A DNA stretch of 64,000 bases from Liolophura sinensis. Taxonomy: Eukaryota; Mollusca; Polyplacophora; Chitonida; Chitonidae. The stretch is from assembly GCF_032854445.1 (NCBI RefSeq), contig NC_088306.1, positions 21,797,764 to 21,861,763 on the forward strand. Reading direction: 5' to 3'. Position 1 is the first letter of the stretch. Each line of letters starts with the position of its first letter. A program made the translations under genes and the position numbers. Below, piece after piece: positions 33,353 to 44,470 of the stretch. Below the pieces are notes generated by a model. The model was not told where the DNA came from and did no database searches. It saw nothing but the letters and a program-made list of their open reading frames with translations.

Positions 33353-36001
33353 CACTGTATTAAAAGTTAGGTGGTGGGTAATCTTGTTGACATCCTACCG
33401 TTAAGCACGGGCATTTCACATGAATGAGATCGTCAATTTGAGCTTGTTTAAATATTTTTTTTTAATTCATTGGCAAACAATGTGTTCAGTTTTAGTTGGG
33501 AAATGGTTGTGTTGGTTTAGACTTTTGCCTCACTTCAGTATTTTGTGTGGTGTTTGATGGGCTCCTTATGAGATCCCTCTCACATGATACGTTAACGATT
33601 GTGTAACAGCTAACTTAACCCCCCTGCTAGGCAATTCCCTGTTTTCACAGTAAATATTTTTGCGCTTGCCAATTAAGACTGTCTAAGCTGGGTCTAAATC
33701 AGAAGCAAGATCTCCCCAGCAGATTCTTTACTTGATGCACAGATAGCCATGAAAACAGCTCTGCGCGGGAGAATTACGGCCAGGTATTTGGGACGGTATG
33801 CGGGTAGCATATCTGAGCAAATGGTGAAACGCTGAACGTCAGTGTTAAGTTCCGCATCGCCATTTGTTTAGTCTTCTCATCAACTTCTGCAGGGAAATAT
33901 TTATACGTCTGTTAGGCTGTTTCCAGCAACATAATACTGTGAGTTAGCACTGGTTAAACAACAAAGTCCTTAGAAAGATCAGCTGACTGCTGGAAGTCAG
34001 CATACTGTCTTATGCGATCCCATAGTGCATGAGGCAGCTGTTATAGTTAGCAGTCTGTTTCCTTGTGGATTTTTCTACATCTTCATCCCATGGACATGTA
34101 ACTCTCTGGCTGCAATAATTATAAAACTCTTGACAGCACCGACCAGTGGTTATTATACAGGTACCGGGGGTCTTTATTCTTTAATCTTTATATATCTTTA
34201 AAAAGAAGTTAAATGAAAACAGTGTTTTATTTTTATGACTTCAAATTATTTGATGAAAAGATACAAATGTGGAACTTCCAAATTCATGAAATTTATTGTT
34301 TTTTGTCCCTAGAGAGTAGAAATGAGACACCTTGACTAAAATGGTGTTATTCTGGAAATTGAAAACATGTGTGCATGTAAAATGTACACATCTTTTGATT
34401 TTATTTGCCTTCATTCACATGTATTTCTCCTTTAGAAAGAAAGGAGAAGCCACTTCCACAACCCCACCCCCTGTTTCTCTCCACTCCCAACCCCTACTCC
34501 ACCCTCCTTTCCTCGCCTGTAGTCTTGGTAACCCAGTGGTTTAGTCATCTCTGCTTCCATTGTCATTTGACAATCTTTTCATTCTTCCAGTGTTCAGTTT
34601 TCATTTTCGATATTGCCAGGAAAACCTCTAGCGTTTCACAGGTTCGTGACATTACAATAATCATTCCTGACTAGGACGGGTCTTGTGTTCCATGAATGGC
34701 TCCCACTGTCCGTTGTGAGACAGCTACGTCATCCAGTTAGAATGTGAACTTTGTAAGGTTACGTTAATATCGGCGTCTTGACCAGGATATAGAACACAAG
34801 CCATGCTTTCACATGGAAATGTCAGTCATCAATATGAGCTGACTGGCCAGAGAAATATAGATAACCTTAGCGGAAAAACACTGCGAACCACATGCAAACT
34901 ACCCTGTGATTTGTTCTGTTTACTGAATTAACAAAATGCATTTTAACATTTGAATTCTTAGGTGGGCTAATGGATCACATTTAAGAATCAGTGATGCTTC
35001 ATACTTATTTTCGTGCCGAGCTGAAGCACAGCATTTGATGTTTGCATAGTTCATTGTTGTGAATGAGTGGAAAATATAAGTCAAAGTGAAAAAGCTCAGT
35101 TTTGAACCGCTGGAATCAAACATTGTGGATATGGTGAGTAAAGCTTAACCGTTCTTGCCACTGACCGAATTGTTTGCTTGGAGCCAATTTTGAGTACAAG
35201 TCTCGTATGCATATGGAATTTGAGATTTGGTAGGTACCTGGCAAAGGGTCATGGTTTCGCGAAAAACGCAATTTCCTTCACCCATAAACGTTGCCTCCAT
35301 TCTAATTAAATGTTTATATACATGCGTGTATAAGTCTGGTGTACAGTAGGAGGTGAAGCACCAGTCGTTTAGAATTAACGGTATTTATGGCTATTCAGAT
35401 TCTGCCTTGCAATATCCTGTGTATGATTCATAATGACAGCTTGTCTGAAAATTAGAAGTCTTGTATACATACGGTAATGGTTAATATACGTGTATGGTAT
35501 GTCCAGGTGTGTAATAACAGAAGCATAATGGCAAATGTAATATTACACAGTTTGGAAGTACATGTATTACTTTCAGACCTGTTTAGTAAATCATGCTTTT
35601 TAGCATTTATACATGTATATATATATATATAAGAACATTACTTATTTATGTAGACAATTGTCTCAGGATATTGTAACACATGGTGTAGATTACCAGCCAT
35701 TATGTTGAATTATAGCAATAGAAATGTAATGATACAAGTGTATTAATATATTTGGTTCCACACCTGATATTTCACCTTATTAAGTGTTAATAAAGATATG
35801 TTACTTCTTTAAGACTGATTAATAAGGATTACGTGTGGATATGTCAGACTTTTTAGGGTAGACGACTTTATTTGCCATTACCTGTCATTGGTGTGTGGGT
35901 GACATTCGTGGTGGTTCACCTGGACAAATTTTATTACAAGTGTATAGTTATTACAATATCAAAGCCAGCTGCTTGTACATGACCTTTTAGAAGGAAATCT
36001 G
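33353..36001. other. No gene seen; repeat-poor block 33590-34140
   Basis: The block 33590-34140 is repeat-free and less AT-rich, with compact motifs such as gctgactgctggaagtcagc near 33980 (a 7-bp stem, also Maf-site-like). It could be regulatory, with weak support. A C-rich tract lies near 34455-34510, and an (AT)n run at 35617-35630. Confidence 0.35.
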
Positions 36002-36217
36002 CTGTAATTCTTCAACCTTTTCGCATGTTTGCAATATGTTCATTCAAGCATATTCTGAAGGCATTAATCTATATAGAATGATAAACTTATACTGTTTGTG
36101 AAATCCTGAATTTGGTCAACCCAACCTATGTAGTTTTGTCTCCAAAATCAAATTAAAGAGGCATATAAATTGCACTGAAAGTTGCTCTGTCATATGCGAA
36201 AAGGTTGAGGAATTGGG
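36002..36217. mobile_element. MITE-1 subfamily a, complete copy
   Basis: Termini ctgtaattcttcaacctttt and gcgaaaaggttgaggaattgggc; interior ttttgtctccaaaatcaaat and aaattgcactgaaagttgct. The minus frame open in sister copies has a TGA here. TA flanks are worn. Confidence 0.85.
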
Positions 36218-36981
36218 CACCTAATTGTGTATAGATAATATGTGGAAATGAAGAGGATACATCTTGGAATTAATTCGTTTGGAGCTGATCATGGCTCCAG
36301 TCTTAAGGCATACAGAGTGTGGGTTCAACCCCAGCGTTGGATAAGGAATGTCTTCCACCAATGTGACATGTATCTTGTGACGAGCTAATCTAGGTCTACT
36401 CAGATTTTGATCACACGACACCTCTCTAAATTTAGGCTAAGAAGTGCCCTTAAAGTCAAATTTAACTAAAATTGGTACTCTCAGAGCAGATAGAGTATGT
36501 TTTCTTTACAAAAGGTAGATTGCACTGTGTGGCTAGCCAAGTTTGTTCATCAGTAAGAGAAAAATTATGAAAGATCAAGGGTAAAGGAAAATTAAAGGAA
36601 ATGTTTTTGAGTGCCATTTTAAATTAACGTTTATGACATAAGTCACGTATTCAGGTTTATTTTGAGACAGTGTCCTATAATTAGGCCATGAACAATTAAA
36701 GAATACATGAAACGCTTTGGTTTTAGTTCTTAATGTTCAGATTATCATGTGCAATAACATATAACAGTACAAATAAATTTTTCAGCTTTCACTTTTGGGG
36801 GTAAAAATGGCTTCAAAATACATTTTTCTTAGTGCCCTAACTGTCATTCTGGAAATTAAGTAGCTTACAGACGTGATATCAATGATATCAACCCAGTTTA
36901 AAAAAGCTTCCTCAGTGAGGGACAGACAGAACAGTTCTGGCCGAACGGGGGCGGAAGTGTGGGAAACAGGGGTGATGATAG
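36218..36981. other. No gene; possible tRNA-like fragment
   Basis: At 36285-36340 'gtgtgggttcaaccccagcg' is B-box-like and could be the head of an old SINE; no body follows. The remainder is unique. Confidence 0.35.
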
Positions 36982-37932
36982 CAAGGGAATTCTGTGAGGT
37001 GAAATATAATGATTGTCAAGGAGTTCCGTGAGGTGTTGATTGTGAGGGGATTCTATGAGGTGAAGGGGTGTTGATTAATTATAAGGGAATTCTGTTAGGT
37101 GAAGAGGCATTAACTGCGAAGGGATTCTGCGAGGTGAAGGGGTGTTGATTATAAGGGAATTCTGTGAGGTTGTGACGGGATTCTGTGAGGTGAAGAGTTG
37201 TTCTTTGTGACAGGATTCGTTGAGGTGAAGGGGTGTTGATTATAAGGGAATTCTGTGAGGTAAAGGGCTGTTCATTGTGACAGGATTCTGTGAGGTGAAG
37301 GAGTGTTTATTATAAAGGATTCTGTGAGGTGATTAGAGGAATTCTATGAAGTGAAGTGGTGTTGATTGTAAGGGAATTCTCTGAGGCAAAGTGAAGTGAT
37401 GTTGATTGTAAGGGAATTCTGTGAGGTGTAGGGGTGTTGATTGTGAGGGAATTCTGTGAGGTGCAGGGGTGTTGATTATAAAGGATTCTGTGAGGTGATT
37501 ATAAGGAAATTCTCTGAAGTGAAGCGGTGATGATTGTAAGGGAATTCTCTGAGGCAAAGTGAAGTTGTGTTGATTGAAAGGGAATTCTGTGAGGGGAAGT
37601 GAAGTGGTGTTGATTGTAAGGGAATTCTCTGAGGCAAAGTGAAGTGGTGTTGATTGAAATGGAATTCTTTGAGGGGAAGTGAAGTGGTGTTGATTGTAAG
37701 GGAATTCTGTGAGGTGAAAGTGTGTTGGTTGTAAGGGAATTCTGTGATGTGTAGGGGTGTTGATTGTGAGGGAATTCTGATTTCTCTGACATGAAGGGGT
37801 GTTGATTGTAACAGAATTTTGCAGAGGTGAAGGGGGTTGATTGGAAGTGAATTCTGTGAGGTGAAGGGGTGTTGATTGTTATACAATTGTATGAGGTGAA
37901 GAGTAGATTATTAGAAAGGGAATTCTGTCAGG
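36982..37932. repeat. Minisatellite, about 35-bp unit, roughly 25 copies, variable
   Basis: The basic unit is gggaattctgtgaggtgaag followed by gggtgttgattgtaa. Units vary from about 20 to 46 bp. A longer type containing ctctgaggcaaagtgaagtg appears at 37380, 37550 and 37630. The minus frames at 37333-37886 (Asn/Gln/Pro/Ser/Thr-rich) are readings of the array. Confidence 0.93.
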
Positions 37933-38109
37933 ACATAGGGCAGACAGAAGAAATAGCTGCCAATCTCATCACTGATCTGTCTTCATCACTGAAATGAACT
38001 TGGCTGCAAACACCAATCATTGCAATTGATTCTGTGTTGTTAAGGATGGTGTTCCCTGGTGCACTATCAATAAATTAGTAAAGCCTGTCGCACCGCATTT
38101 GTGGAAATT
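37933..38109. other. No gene seen
   Basis: Short unique stretch between the minisatellite and a weak exon candidate. Confidence 0.4.
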
Positions 38110-38240
38110 CAGTTCCTTTTGCCTAAATATTTGGACATAAAATTTACTGGAGCAAGAACTCTGCCAATTAAAACGGATAGCCTCTCAGAGCGTGATGACA
38201 TAGGGCAGGGTTCACTTATAAGCAGAGAACAGCAGGGATT
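38110..38240 (+). other. Weak candidate coding exon
   Basis: An open frame without stops runs from an AG (tggaaattcag, about 38111) to a donor-like site (ggattg|gtgagtatc at 38240). It would encode about 43 residues, including TGARTLPIKTDSLSERDD. The acceptor has a poor pyrimidine tract and I recognise no domain. It lies about 500 bp upstream of the nuclear-receptor cluster. Chance is a serious alternative. Confidence 0.18.
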
Positions 38241-38559
38241 GGTGAGTATCATCCAGTGTCTCAAACTTTTATTGAAGACTCCTTGTAGGATGGGTTGAGG
38301 AGCTGTGCACTGGAATATAACCAAGCACTTTGGCTGTTTGATCAGTCTTTGCTTTTCCCTCCTCCCAATCTTATTACTAGTGTTGGCTTACAGGAAGTCA
38401 GCAACGATTGAAGCCCACTGAAGTTTATAAGGCACGAGAATAATGGACGTCCGTCAGTGGTCCAAAGTCGACTCACAGACAATCGACAGGTAATTATGTT
38501 AACTGTGGGTCTGCTCGCTCCTGAGAGATGGGTGTCTAGACTCCACAGCTTCAGCCCCA

Positions 38560-38760
38560 GTGCTCGCCCCGTCCTTCCTTTTCACATGGATCCCGCCTTG
38601 AACGACATTGCGTAATCCAGCCAGCTGTAGCTGCATTATTGGTTATGAGCTGATGTGAGAGGAGGCTTCAGTGAGCAGACAGAGACCAGGCGAGTAGACA
38701 GTCTGACCTCGCACCTTAGGTCAGTGTGACCTTTGACCTAATTAGGAGGACAGGAATATG
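38560..38760. promoter_or_regulatory. Candidate enhancer with overlapping ERE and DR1 motifs
   Basis: AGGTCA-gtg-TGACCT (38718-38732) is a perfect consensus palindrome with three-base spacing. TGACCT-T-TGACCT (38727-38739) is a perfect DR1 that shares the middle half-site. A further TGACCT lies at 38704-38709 and TAATTA at 38739-38744. Upstream are attgcgtaat (38607), TAATCC (38613) and CAGCTG (38622). The block is repeat-free and less AT-rich than its surroundings. Steroid-receptor-type proteins bind the first motif; RXR partners, HNF4 and COUP-TF bind the second. Activity is inference. Confidence 0.45.
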
Positions 38761-39271
38761 ACAGCGCCTGTCTCATGCGCCATCTGCCGTTGTTTTTGTG
38801 TGCCTTCATCCGCCTTGTTTTTTGGTTTTTATTATTTATTCAACCCCATTGTTTTTGTTGTGGTTGACTGTGGCTGTATATGTTACAAGGATGCAGAAGC
38901 TTTTAATTGTTTCATCAGTAATGTAAATGAGAACAGGCTCGGGATGAGATGAGACGCTTATTATGCATGCTGTGGCCTCGGGGATAATTTTAAGTTCGCA
39001 TATTGATCAGGATGTGCAGAGTCTGAATTCTCTATGTGTGTTAACAGCTACACATTTAATATCAAGTACCAGAGAAGTAGAGTTGAATGACTTGAGAAAA
39101 ACATATATTGATCATACTATTCAAAGAATAGTGACATTTTTGTTGTGGCACTATCCATTCTAAATGTACTTGTAAGCATGTAGTATGAAAATGGGTTATC
39201 AGCGATCAGGAACTTCACCAACAATATTACAAACAATTATCTTCTTTGAACAGTTATCAAATATAAAAGAT
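38761..39271. other. No gene seen
   Basis: Frames 38758-38952 and 38963-39163 are short, with no motif. The first has hydrophobic, cysteine-rich composition caused by T-rich sequence. Confidence 0.4.
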
Positions 39272-39496
39272 CAGGTCCCTGGATCACGAAGCGATCTTAG
39301 ACTTAATTCAAAATTTCAATCATTAAATTTGGTATTTTCCTTTCTGTAAGTCTAGCTGAAATTTGTTTTTCAATAACTTACCTTGAATTTATGCTGTCAA
39401 GCCTGATTTTGGCCTTGTTACGTAAGAAATAACAATTTTAAAGTGATTTGAAATTTTGACTTGAAAGGGTGAGATTGCTTCGTAATCCTGGGGCCT
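39272..39496. mobile_element. MITE with GGNCC termini
   Basis: The left end caggtccctggatcacgaag and right end (gcttcgtaatcctggggcctg) are an inverted repeat of about 28 bp. The interior is AT-rich, 170 bp, without coding capacity. The 'cacgaagc' core is shared with the foldback elements at 265 and 17104. Confidence 0.75.
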
Positions 39497-40233
39497 GTTA
39501 CAGAATTAAAGAAGAATAATTACACAGGAGGTGTGGCGAAATTGAAAGCAGAGAAAAAAACTTCTTTTTTTCCCAATGACATGTTCTGGGTGTGGAATTT
39601 TTTCAAATGAAACTTGAATTTTTTATTGTTTATAAACTGGTTTATTTGGAGAGCATACATGTAGGTTATCTCCATGTACATAAGGATGAGATGCAGTGCA
39701 GAGGTACATAAAGAATTATGGGGGTAAATTTTGTTTATTAATTGAGCTGTAATTCCTGTTCTACAGCTGCAAAGACAAAAAGAATTACAATGTAATTTAA
39801 GCTTTGTTTACTTGCTGTTTCTTATGAAGTATACCTTCATTTTTTTTTTTTTTTTTTTTTTTTGTCATTCTTAATTTTTCATGCACGTATTCATCTATTA
39901 TATTGCTGCCTGTAAAGGACCCAAATTAAACGACTAACCTCAAAACGTGTCGCCAAGATATGTGTACAGTTGAAACACTAACAATGTGATGTTATGCCAG
40001 CCCATATCCTTTTATTTGTCCTTTGTCTAAAGATATATTCTGCCTGTTAGTTTTTCAAAACTAAATCCACAAAAATGTTATACGTTTCAGTGAAAGACTA
40101 CTGTATAGTGGGTACATGACATCACGCATGGAAAAGTTTTTCATTTTGTTGCCAGAGATTGGTGGTTTATGCAAGGAACTCGGGTTTCCTCCACATGTGT
40201 AACTGGCTGTCATCTTATACATCAATAGTTCTT
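39497..40233. other. No gene seen; 24-base T run
   Basis: A T run at 39840-39863 and an aaaaagaattacaatgtaat stretch near 39778 are the only features. Confidence 0.45.
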
Positions 40234-40388
40234 GAGGTACGTGGAAAAATCTGTCAGTAACCTGCTGATGGTTGTGGGTTTCCCGCAGGCTCTGCTCGTT
40301 TTCCTCCCACCACAATGATGGTCGCTGTCCTATAAGTGAAATATTATTGAGTACGGCATAAAACACTGATCATGCAAATAAATAAATA
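40234..40388 (+). mobile_element. SINE-A, 5'-truncated
   Basis: Motifs: gtacgtggaaaaatctgtca, gtaacctgctgatggttgtg, ggtttcccgcaggctctgct, cctcccaccacaatgatggt, aagtgaaatattattgagta, then catgcaaataaataaata. Confidence 0.88.
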
Positions 40389-41124
40389 GTACTTGAGAAT
40401 GTGTTAGAACAACAAGGGAAGAAATCAAACTAATAAATAACTGCAGTACATGCTGTTGACTCCTGTTTTTTAGGTTAATCATGTATTGAAGATGATAAGG
40501 TTAGGAATTTGTCAAAAGTACATGAGGTTTATGCAAGGAATGAGGGTAAGGTCAAAAACTTCTCTGTGTATAGAGCTCCCAAGTGTCGAGTAAAAATTGA
40601 AGTAATGATGATCTGGGACTTCTCCCCCAACACCTCGCTTCACGTGTCACTAGGTAAGGCCTTTAGTTTCCTGAAAGTGATGCATGATTTAAGGGAACTT
40701 CACTTTGCCTCCCCAGGTAGGTCTCCTGAGGTTACTGTATATGTATGGAAATCCCTCGTAGTGGACAACGCTTGGCCTTGACCAAGCCACAGGTGGCCTA
40801 CAGACTATATTAATACATGAGCATATCATGTACAGCCCTTACAGACAGATATGTGAAAAATAAATTACATGCTGGGAAGATAGAAATGAAAGGATGAGAC
40901 AAATATGCTGGGTTAGATGAAAGCTGGCCATGACCCTTGTTTTACCTGAACACCTAGCGTGATAGTTGTTTATAAACTTTGCACGAACCATTACGGGATA
41001 TCCTTAAAAGTTTATTTTTTGACCCACATTGTTATAGCCTCTGTGGCATTAATTGCCTTTCTTTATTTATTTAGAAGATATAGATGATATAGATCCTCAG
41101 ATTTTGATACACATGTACCTACAC

Positions 41125-41760
41125 ATGATCCATATTTGTGACATTTGTCACATACATTGTCAGTTTTTGCGCATTGCTTTGGTTGTCTTTGTCACATAAA
41201 TTGCAACCGGCCCGGATAGCACAGTTGGTAGAGCGTCCGCTTCGGGACCGGTAGATCTAGGATCAATCCTTGATCGAGTCACACCTAAGACTTTAACAGA
41301 GGAAGTTGTAACTTCCTCGCTTGGCGTTCAGCATGAAGGGGATAGTGCAACGACTGGTTGACCCGTATCAGTATAATGGCTCGGGCGGGGTGGCTTACTT
41401 GCCTTCGGTAAGTCGTCTCAGTGAAGCAGCACTAAATAAAAGAGCGGTGGGGGTCCGTCCTGCAACAAGGAGGCACATTACACGTACATGCACCCTGATG
41501 ATTCCTTCGTCGTCATATGACTGAAAAATTGTTGAGTACGACGTTAAACCCCAAGCACTCACTCACTCACATAAATTGCCAATCTCTTTGACGTTCATTT
41601 GCCTGTATTCATAACGTGCATGTATATTGCCAATTTTTGTGACACGCTTTATTGGTCTTTGTGACAAACATTGCCTGTTTTTTTTAACATGCATGAACAT
41701 TGCCAGTATTTGTGATTGACATGAATTGCTTCTTTAATACAACAAATACACTGGCAATCT
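41125..41760. repeat. Degenerate tandem repeat split by a SINE
   Basis: Words of the type tttgtgacatnnattgccantt recur on both sides of the SINE-B (41130, 41160, 41190, then 41570, 41625, 41660, 41705, 41745) with spacing near 35-45 bp. The copies are strongly diverged. Period and copy number need alignment. Confidence 0.4.
41205..41567 (+). mobile_element. SINE-B, complete, with 13-bp duplication
   Basis: The tRNA-like head has A box tagcacagttggtagagcg and B box ctaggatcaatcc. The body reads gaggaagttgtaacttcctc, gcatgaaggggatagtgcaa, cgactggttgacccgtatca, gtataatggc, ttacttgccttcggtaagtc, caacaaggaggcacattaca. It ends gtacgacgttaaaccccaag and (cact)n. tcacataaattgc flanks it (41192-41204 and 41567-41579). 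A 67-codon frame inside is not a gene. About 360 bp. Confidence 0.95.
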
Positions 41761-41771
41761 CTACGACTGGG

Positions 41772-42050
41772 TGGGTCATACAAAAGACTTTAAAAATTGT
41801 ACTTGTTGCATCCTTGCTTAGCGCTCAGCATTGAGAGATTAGAGCATGGAAGCAGGACTGGTTGGTCTGGTGTCAGTATAATGTGACTGGGGGGTGGTGT
41901 CAAGTCTGGTCTCTCTGGCATTATACTTTAGTGGTGGACTCTGATTGGACTAGTCCTGCCACATGAAGACACAGTGAGTAGGGTAGGGTACACAACCCTA
42001 ATGACTTAGTCATCACAGGACTGATAAATTGTTAAATTCCAAGCATATAT
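41772..42050 (+). mobile_element. SINE-C (SINE-B relative)
   Basis: It shares with SINE-B the order gggtcatac-aaagactttaa, gttgcatccttgcttagcgctcagca split in short blocks, then gactggttggtctggtgtca and gtataatgtgactggg. The 3' half differs (agtcctgccacatgaagaca, cagtgagtagggtagggtac) and ends attgttaaattccaagcata. The tRNA-like head is truncated. Confidence 0.7.
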
Positions 42051-43740
42051 ACATGCATACTCTTTTGAATATTTGTAAATATGACAAATAATAAAAAATA
42101 ATTAATTACCCAGCCACGACATTTCAAGCATTGGTTTGGACTGAAGATTATTAAACATCGAAACCTTAGTAATAAGAGTTAAATGTACATTGTAAGTGCA
42201 TTGAAGACAAAGAGGATGTGGTATAAAAATTCCAAAAAGTGAAGGTTCAAACATTTGTAAATCATCTGTATCATTTGTAAACATCTGCTGAGTGCAGGTA
42301 CAAGTTCATTGTCCCTGACCCAAGCAGCAGAACAATTTTCAATACGAGTGCCTTAAACATGCAGAAGCCCTTGTTTTTGGAGAACTGTAGATAAATAGAT
42401 GTGTAAGATGTTTCTCAGTTCTGCATTGACAGGTTTTATCTCCTGATTCAAGGCCAGGAATTCACAACAGGCTTTACCCAGCAGTTCGCTGGGGATATCA
42501 GGCTAGACTGTTATTGGCACCTTAAAGATCTTGGTGAATGGTTATGTAAGTGGCTGTGGACGCTATAATCTAATGGTCCACAGAAAGCCTTAGTCAGCCA
42601 CTTAGCCTCAAGTCTCTTCCCGCCCCAAAGCGTGTTTCTAGAGCCAAATAAATGTCATAAAATATTTAGCTATATTGTAGAAAACCTATGTACAGATATA
42701 GTAATGTGTATTATAGAATACTTCATAACCGTATTATGAATTCTGCTGTTTTACAAAGACATATGATGAATGACCTAAACTTTTGTTTGAAGGTGCATTT
42801 TTGGAGGCAGATAAAATTGAGGTCATAAAATAAATCTTTGGTGGTGAAAGTTACATTTTCCCAGTAAGACATCATCATGACTTCTAAACAAGCCTGAAAA
42901 CATTTTGTCAAAATCTGTGGAGCTCCCAGTATCAGGCAGAACGAAATTTATGTCAGCTACTCCAAGTATCAGATCTTGTGGGTCTGATAATCCTTCACCC
43001 CTCTCTTCTGTTTTCCACCCTGCAGCTTTAGCTTTTCTGACTGCCCCATTAGGAGGCTGTGACCCTAGGACATCTCAGGTCACAAGAGTCATCAGCAGCC
43101 CTGGAGTCAGGTCTTGGAGGGTGAGGGGTGGGGGTGGGGGGTCAGTATAGGTACCTCAAGGGTGCAGACTGGGGCACTTAAGGAGTAATTAGGTCTAGGT
43201 GTGAACAGCTGTGGGTAATCAGGTTTATGCCCTTGATGACATGATGAGAGGTCCCCTTGCCCCCTAAGACACCTTTTACTCTTCTCCCCTCACTCTGGGG
43301 CCCTCTCAAACACATCTGTTAAGGCCCTCATAGAACTGGGTACCTGGCCTAGCTTTAATCTCCCACAAATTGGTAAGGGGGAGACTGGATGGATATCTGT
43401 TAGGCTTACAGGACATGTACTGTATTTCACCATAAATTTAAGCTTTTCTTTAACGAGACAATTTCCTTGATTCTGATAGGTTTATCCACCTTCTGGGACC
43501 AATTGAGATTTTTTTTTCTTTAAGTTTGATTAATTTCTTATCTGAAAAACTCAAGTGTTGGCACCATAACCATCATTTTGAGTCCTTTGTGTGAATCTGA
43601 AAGTAGACTTTACATGCCAACCAACTATACAGTAAAATACAGTATAATACATTCTAAAGATGTTCAGCACATATACTTAACCTGAGAATGTCATTGTGGC
43701 ACTCATTCTGTTTCCGGTAATTAAGTGAGCCTAATATATG
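42051..43740. other. No gene seen; GC-richer block 42990-43330
   Basis: The block 42990-43330 has fewer AT bases and an acceptor-like tttccaccctgcag at 43012-43025. The plus frame 42905-43150 spans it (81 codons) but ends in a G-rich tract and shows no domain. Confidence 0.35.
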
Positions 43741-43800
43741 AAGGGACAAGAAAAGAAGACTTGGGTTCAATCCTGGTTTGGGTCATGCCTAACACACCTA
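43741..43800 (+). mobile_element. SINE-B/C head fragment
   Basis: cttgggttcaatcctggttt, gggtcatgcctaacacacct parallels the SINE-B B-box region (ctaggatcaatccttgatcg, agtcacacctaagac). No body follows. Confidence 0.45.
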
Positions 43801-44253
43801 TATACGTACCAGCTGTGACCAGTGTGGTTGGATGGTCTTTGTTCCAATCAAGGCACCGCTGCTAGGTTTGTGCTGTATTGGTGGCCATCCACATTTTTGG
43901 TGGTAGGAACATTTCAAGTGCATAAGACCCAACAGGTAGATTTGTTTCGCTTTGTTTTGGCATGCTGTGGAAGCAAGTAGTCTGTCCATTTTATTAGATA
44001 ATCTGTCTTATGTTCCAGTGTTAAGAAAGCACAATAACCTTAATCTGTACACTGCAGTACTCAGATCCAGACAATGTTGATTTATACAAGATGTTGGTCT
44101 ATTAAAACATGGCCAGAAATTAAAATGTATTGTACATGCATGTAGTCTTTAATTGTAGGACAGCTAACTGTTGAGATTTCTGAATTCGGGGCAGAATTCT
44201 TCTAATTTTGTTCTCTTCAGATTTCAGGTTGAGATAAATAGTAAGAAAGAGTA

Positions 44254-44470
44254 CCCCAATTCCTCAACTTTTACTCATATTGAAGAGCGACTTTCAGTGC
44301 AATTTATGCACATCTTTAATTTGATTTTTGAGACAAAGCTACATTGCTTGGGTTGGCAAATTTCAGGGCTTCACAAAAAGTACAATTTTATCTGTGTAAA
44401 CAAAATAATTCTTTCAGAATATGCTTTAATGAACACCTTGCAAACTTGTGAAAAGGTTGAAGAATTACAG
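44254..44470. mobile_element. MITE-1 subfamily a, complete, inverted orientation
   Basis: The sequence is the inverse of the other a copies: ccccaattcctcaactttta at the left, gaaaaggttgaagaattacag at the right. TA flanks both ends (44252-44253 and 44471-44472), the clearest target duplication in the family. The plus frame 44171-44521 is open across the whole element. Confidence 0.9.

Noticed and set aside
33975-34000. Maf-type palindrome tgctg-gaag-tcagca
   Set aside because: The centre is longer than the known MARE spacing; it is better described as a small hairpin.
37333-37886. Ser/Thr/Pro/Gln-rich minus-strand frames resembling a secreted repeat protein
   Set aside because: They are readings of the roughly 35-bp minisatellite, whose unit length varies and shifts the frame.
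36982-37932. CRISPR-like array of repeats
   Set aside because: No constant repeat with variable spacers; units are contiguous, degenerate and in eukaryotic sequence.
41205-41285. Possible functional tRNA gene
   Set aside because: The A and B boxes are present, but the sequence continues directly into a SINE body with a target duplication, so it is the head of a retroposon.
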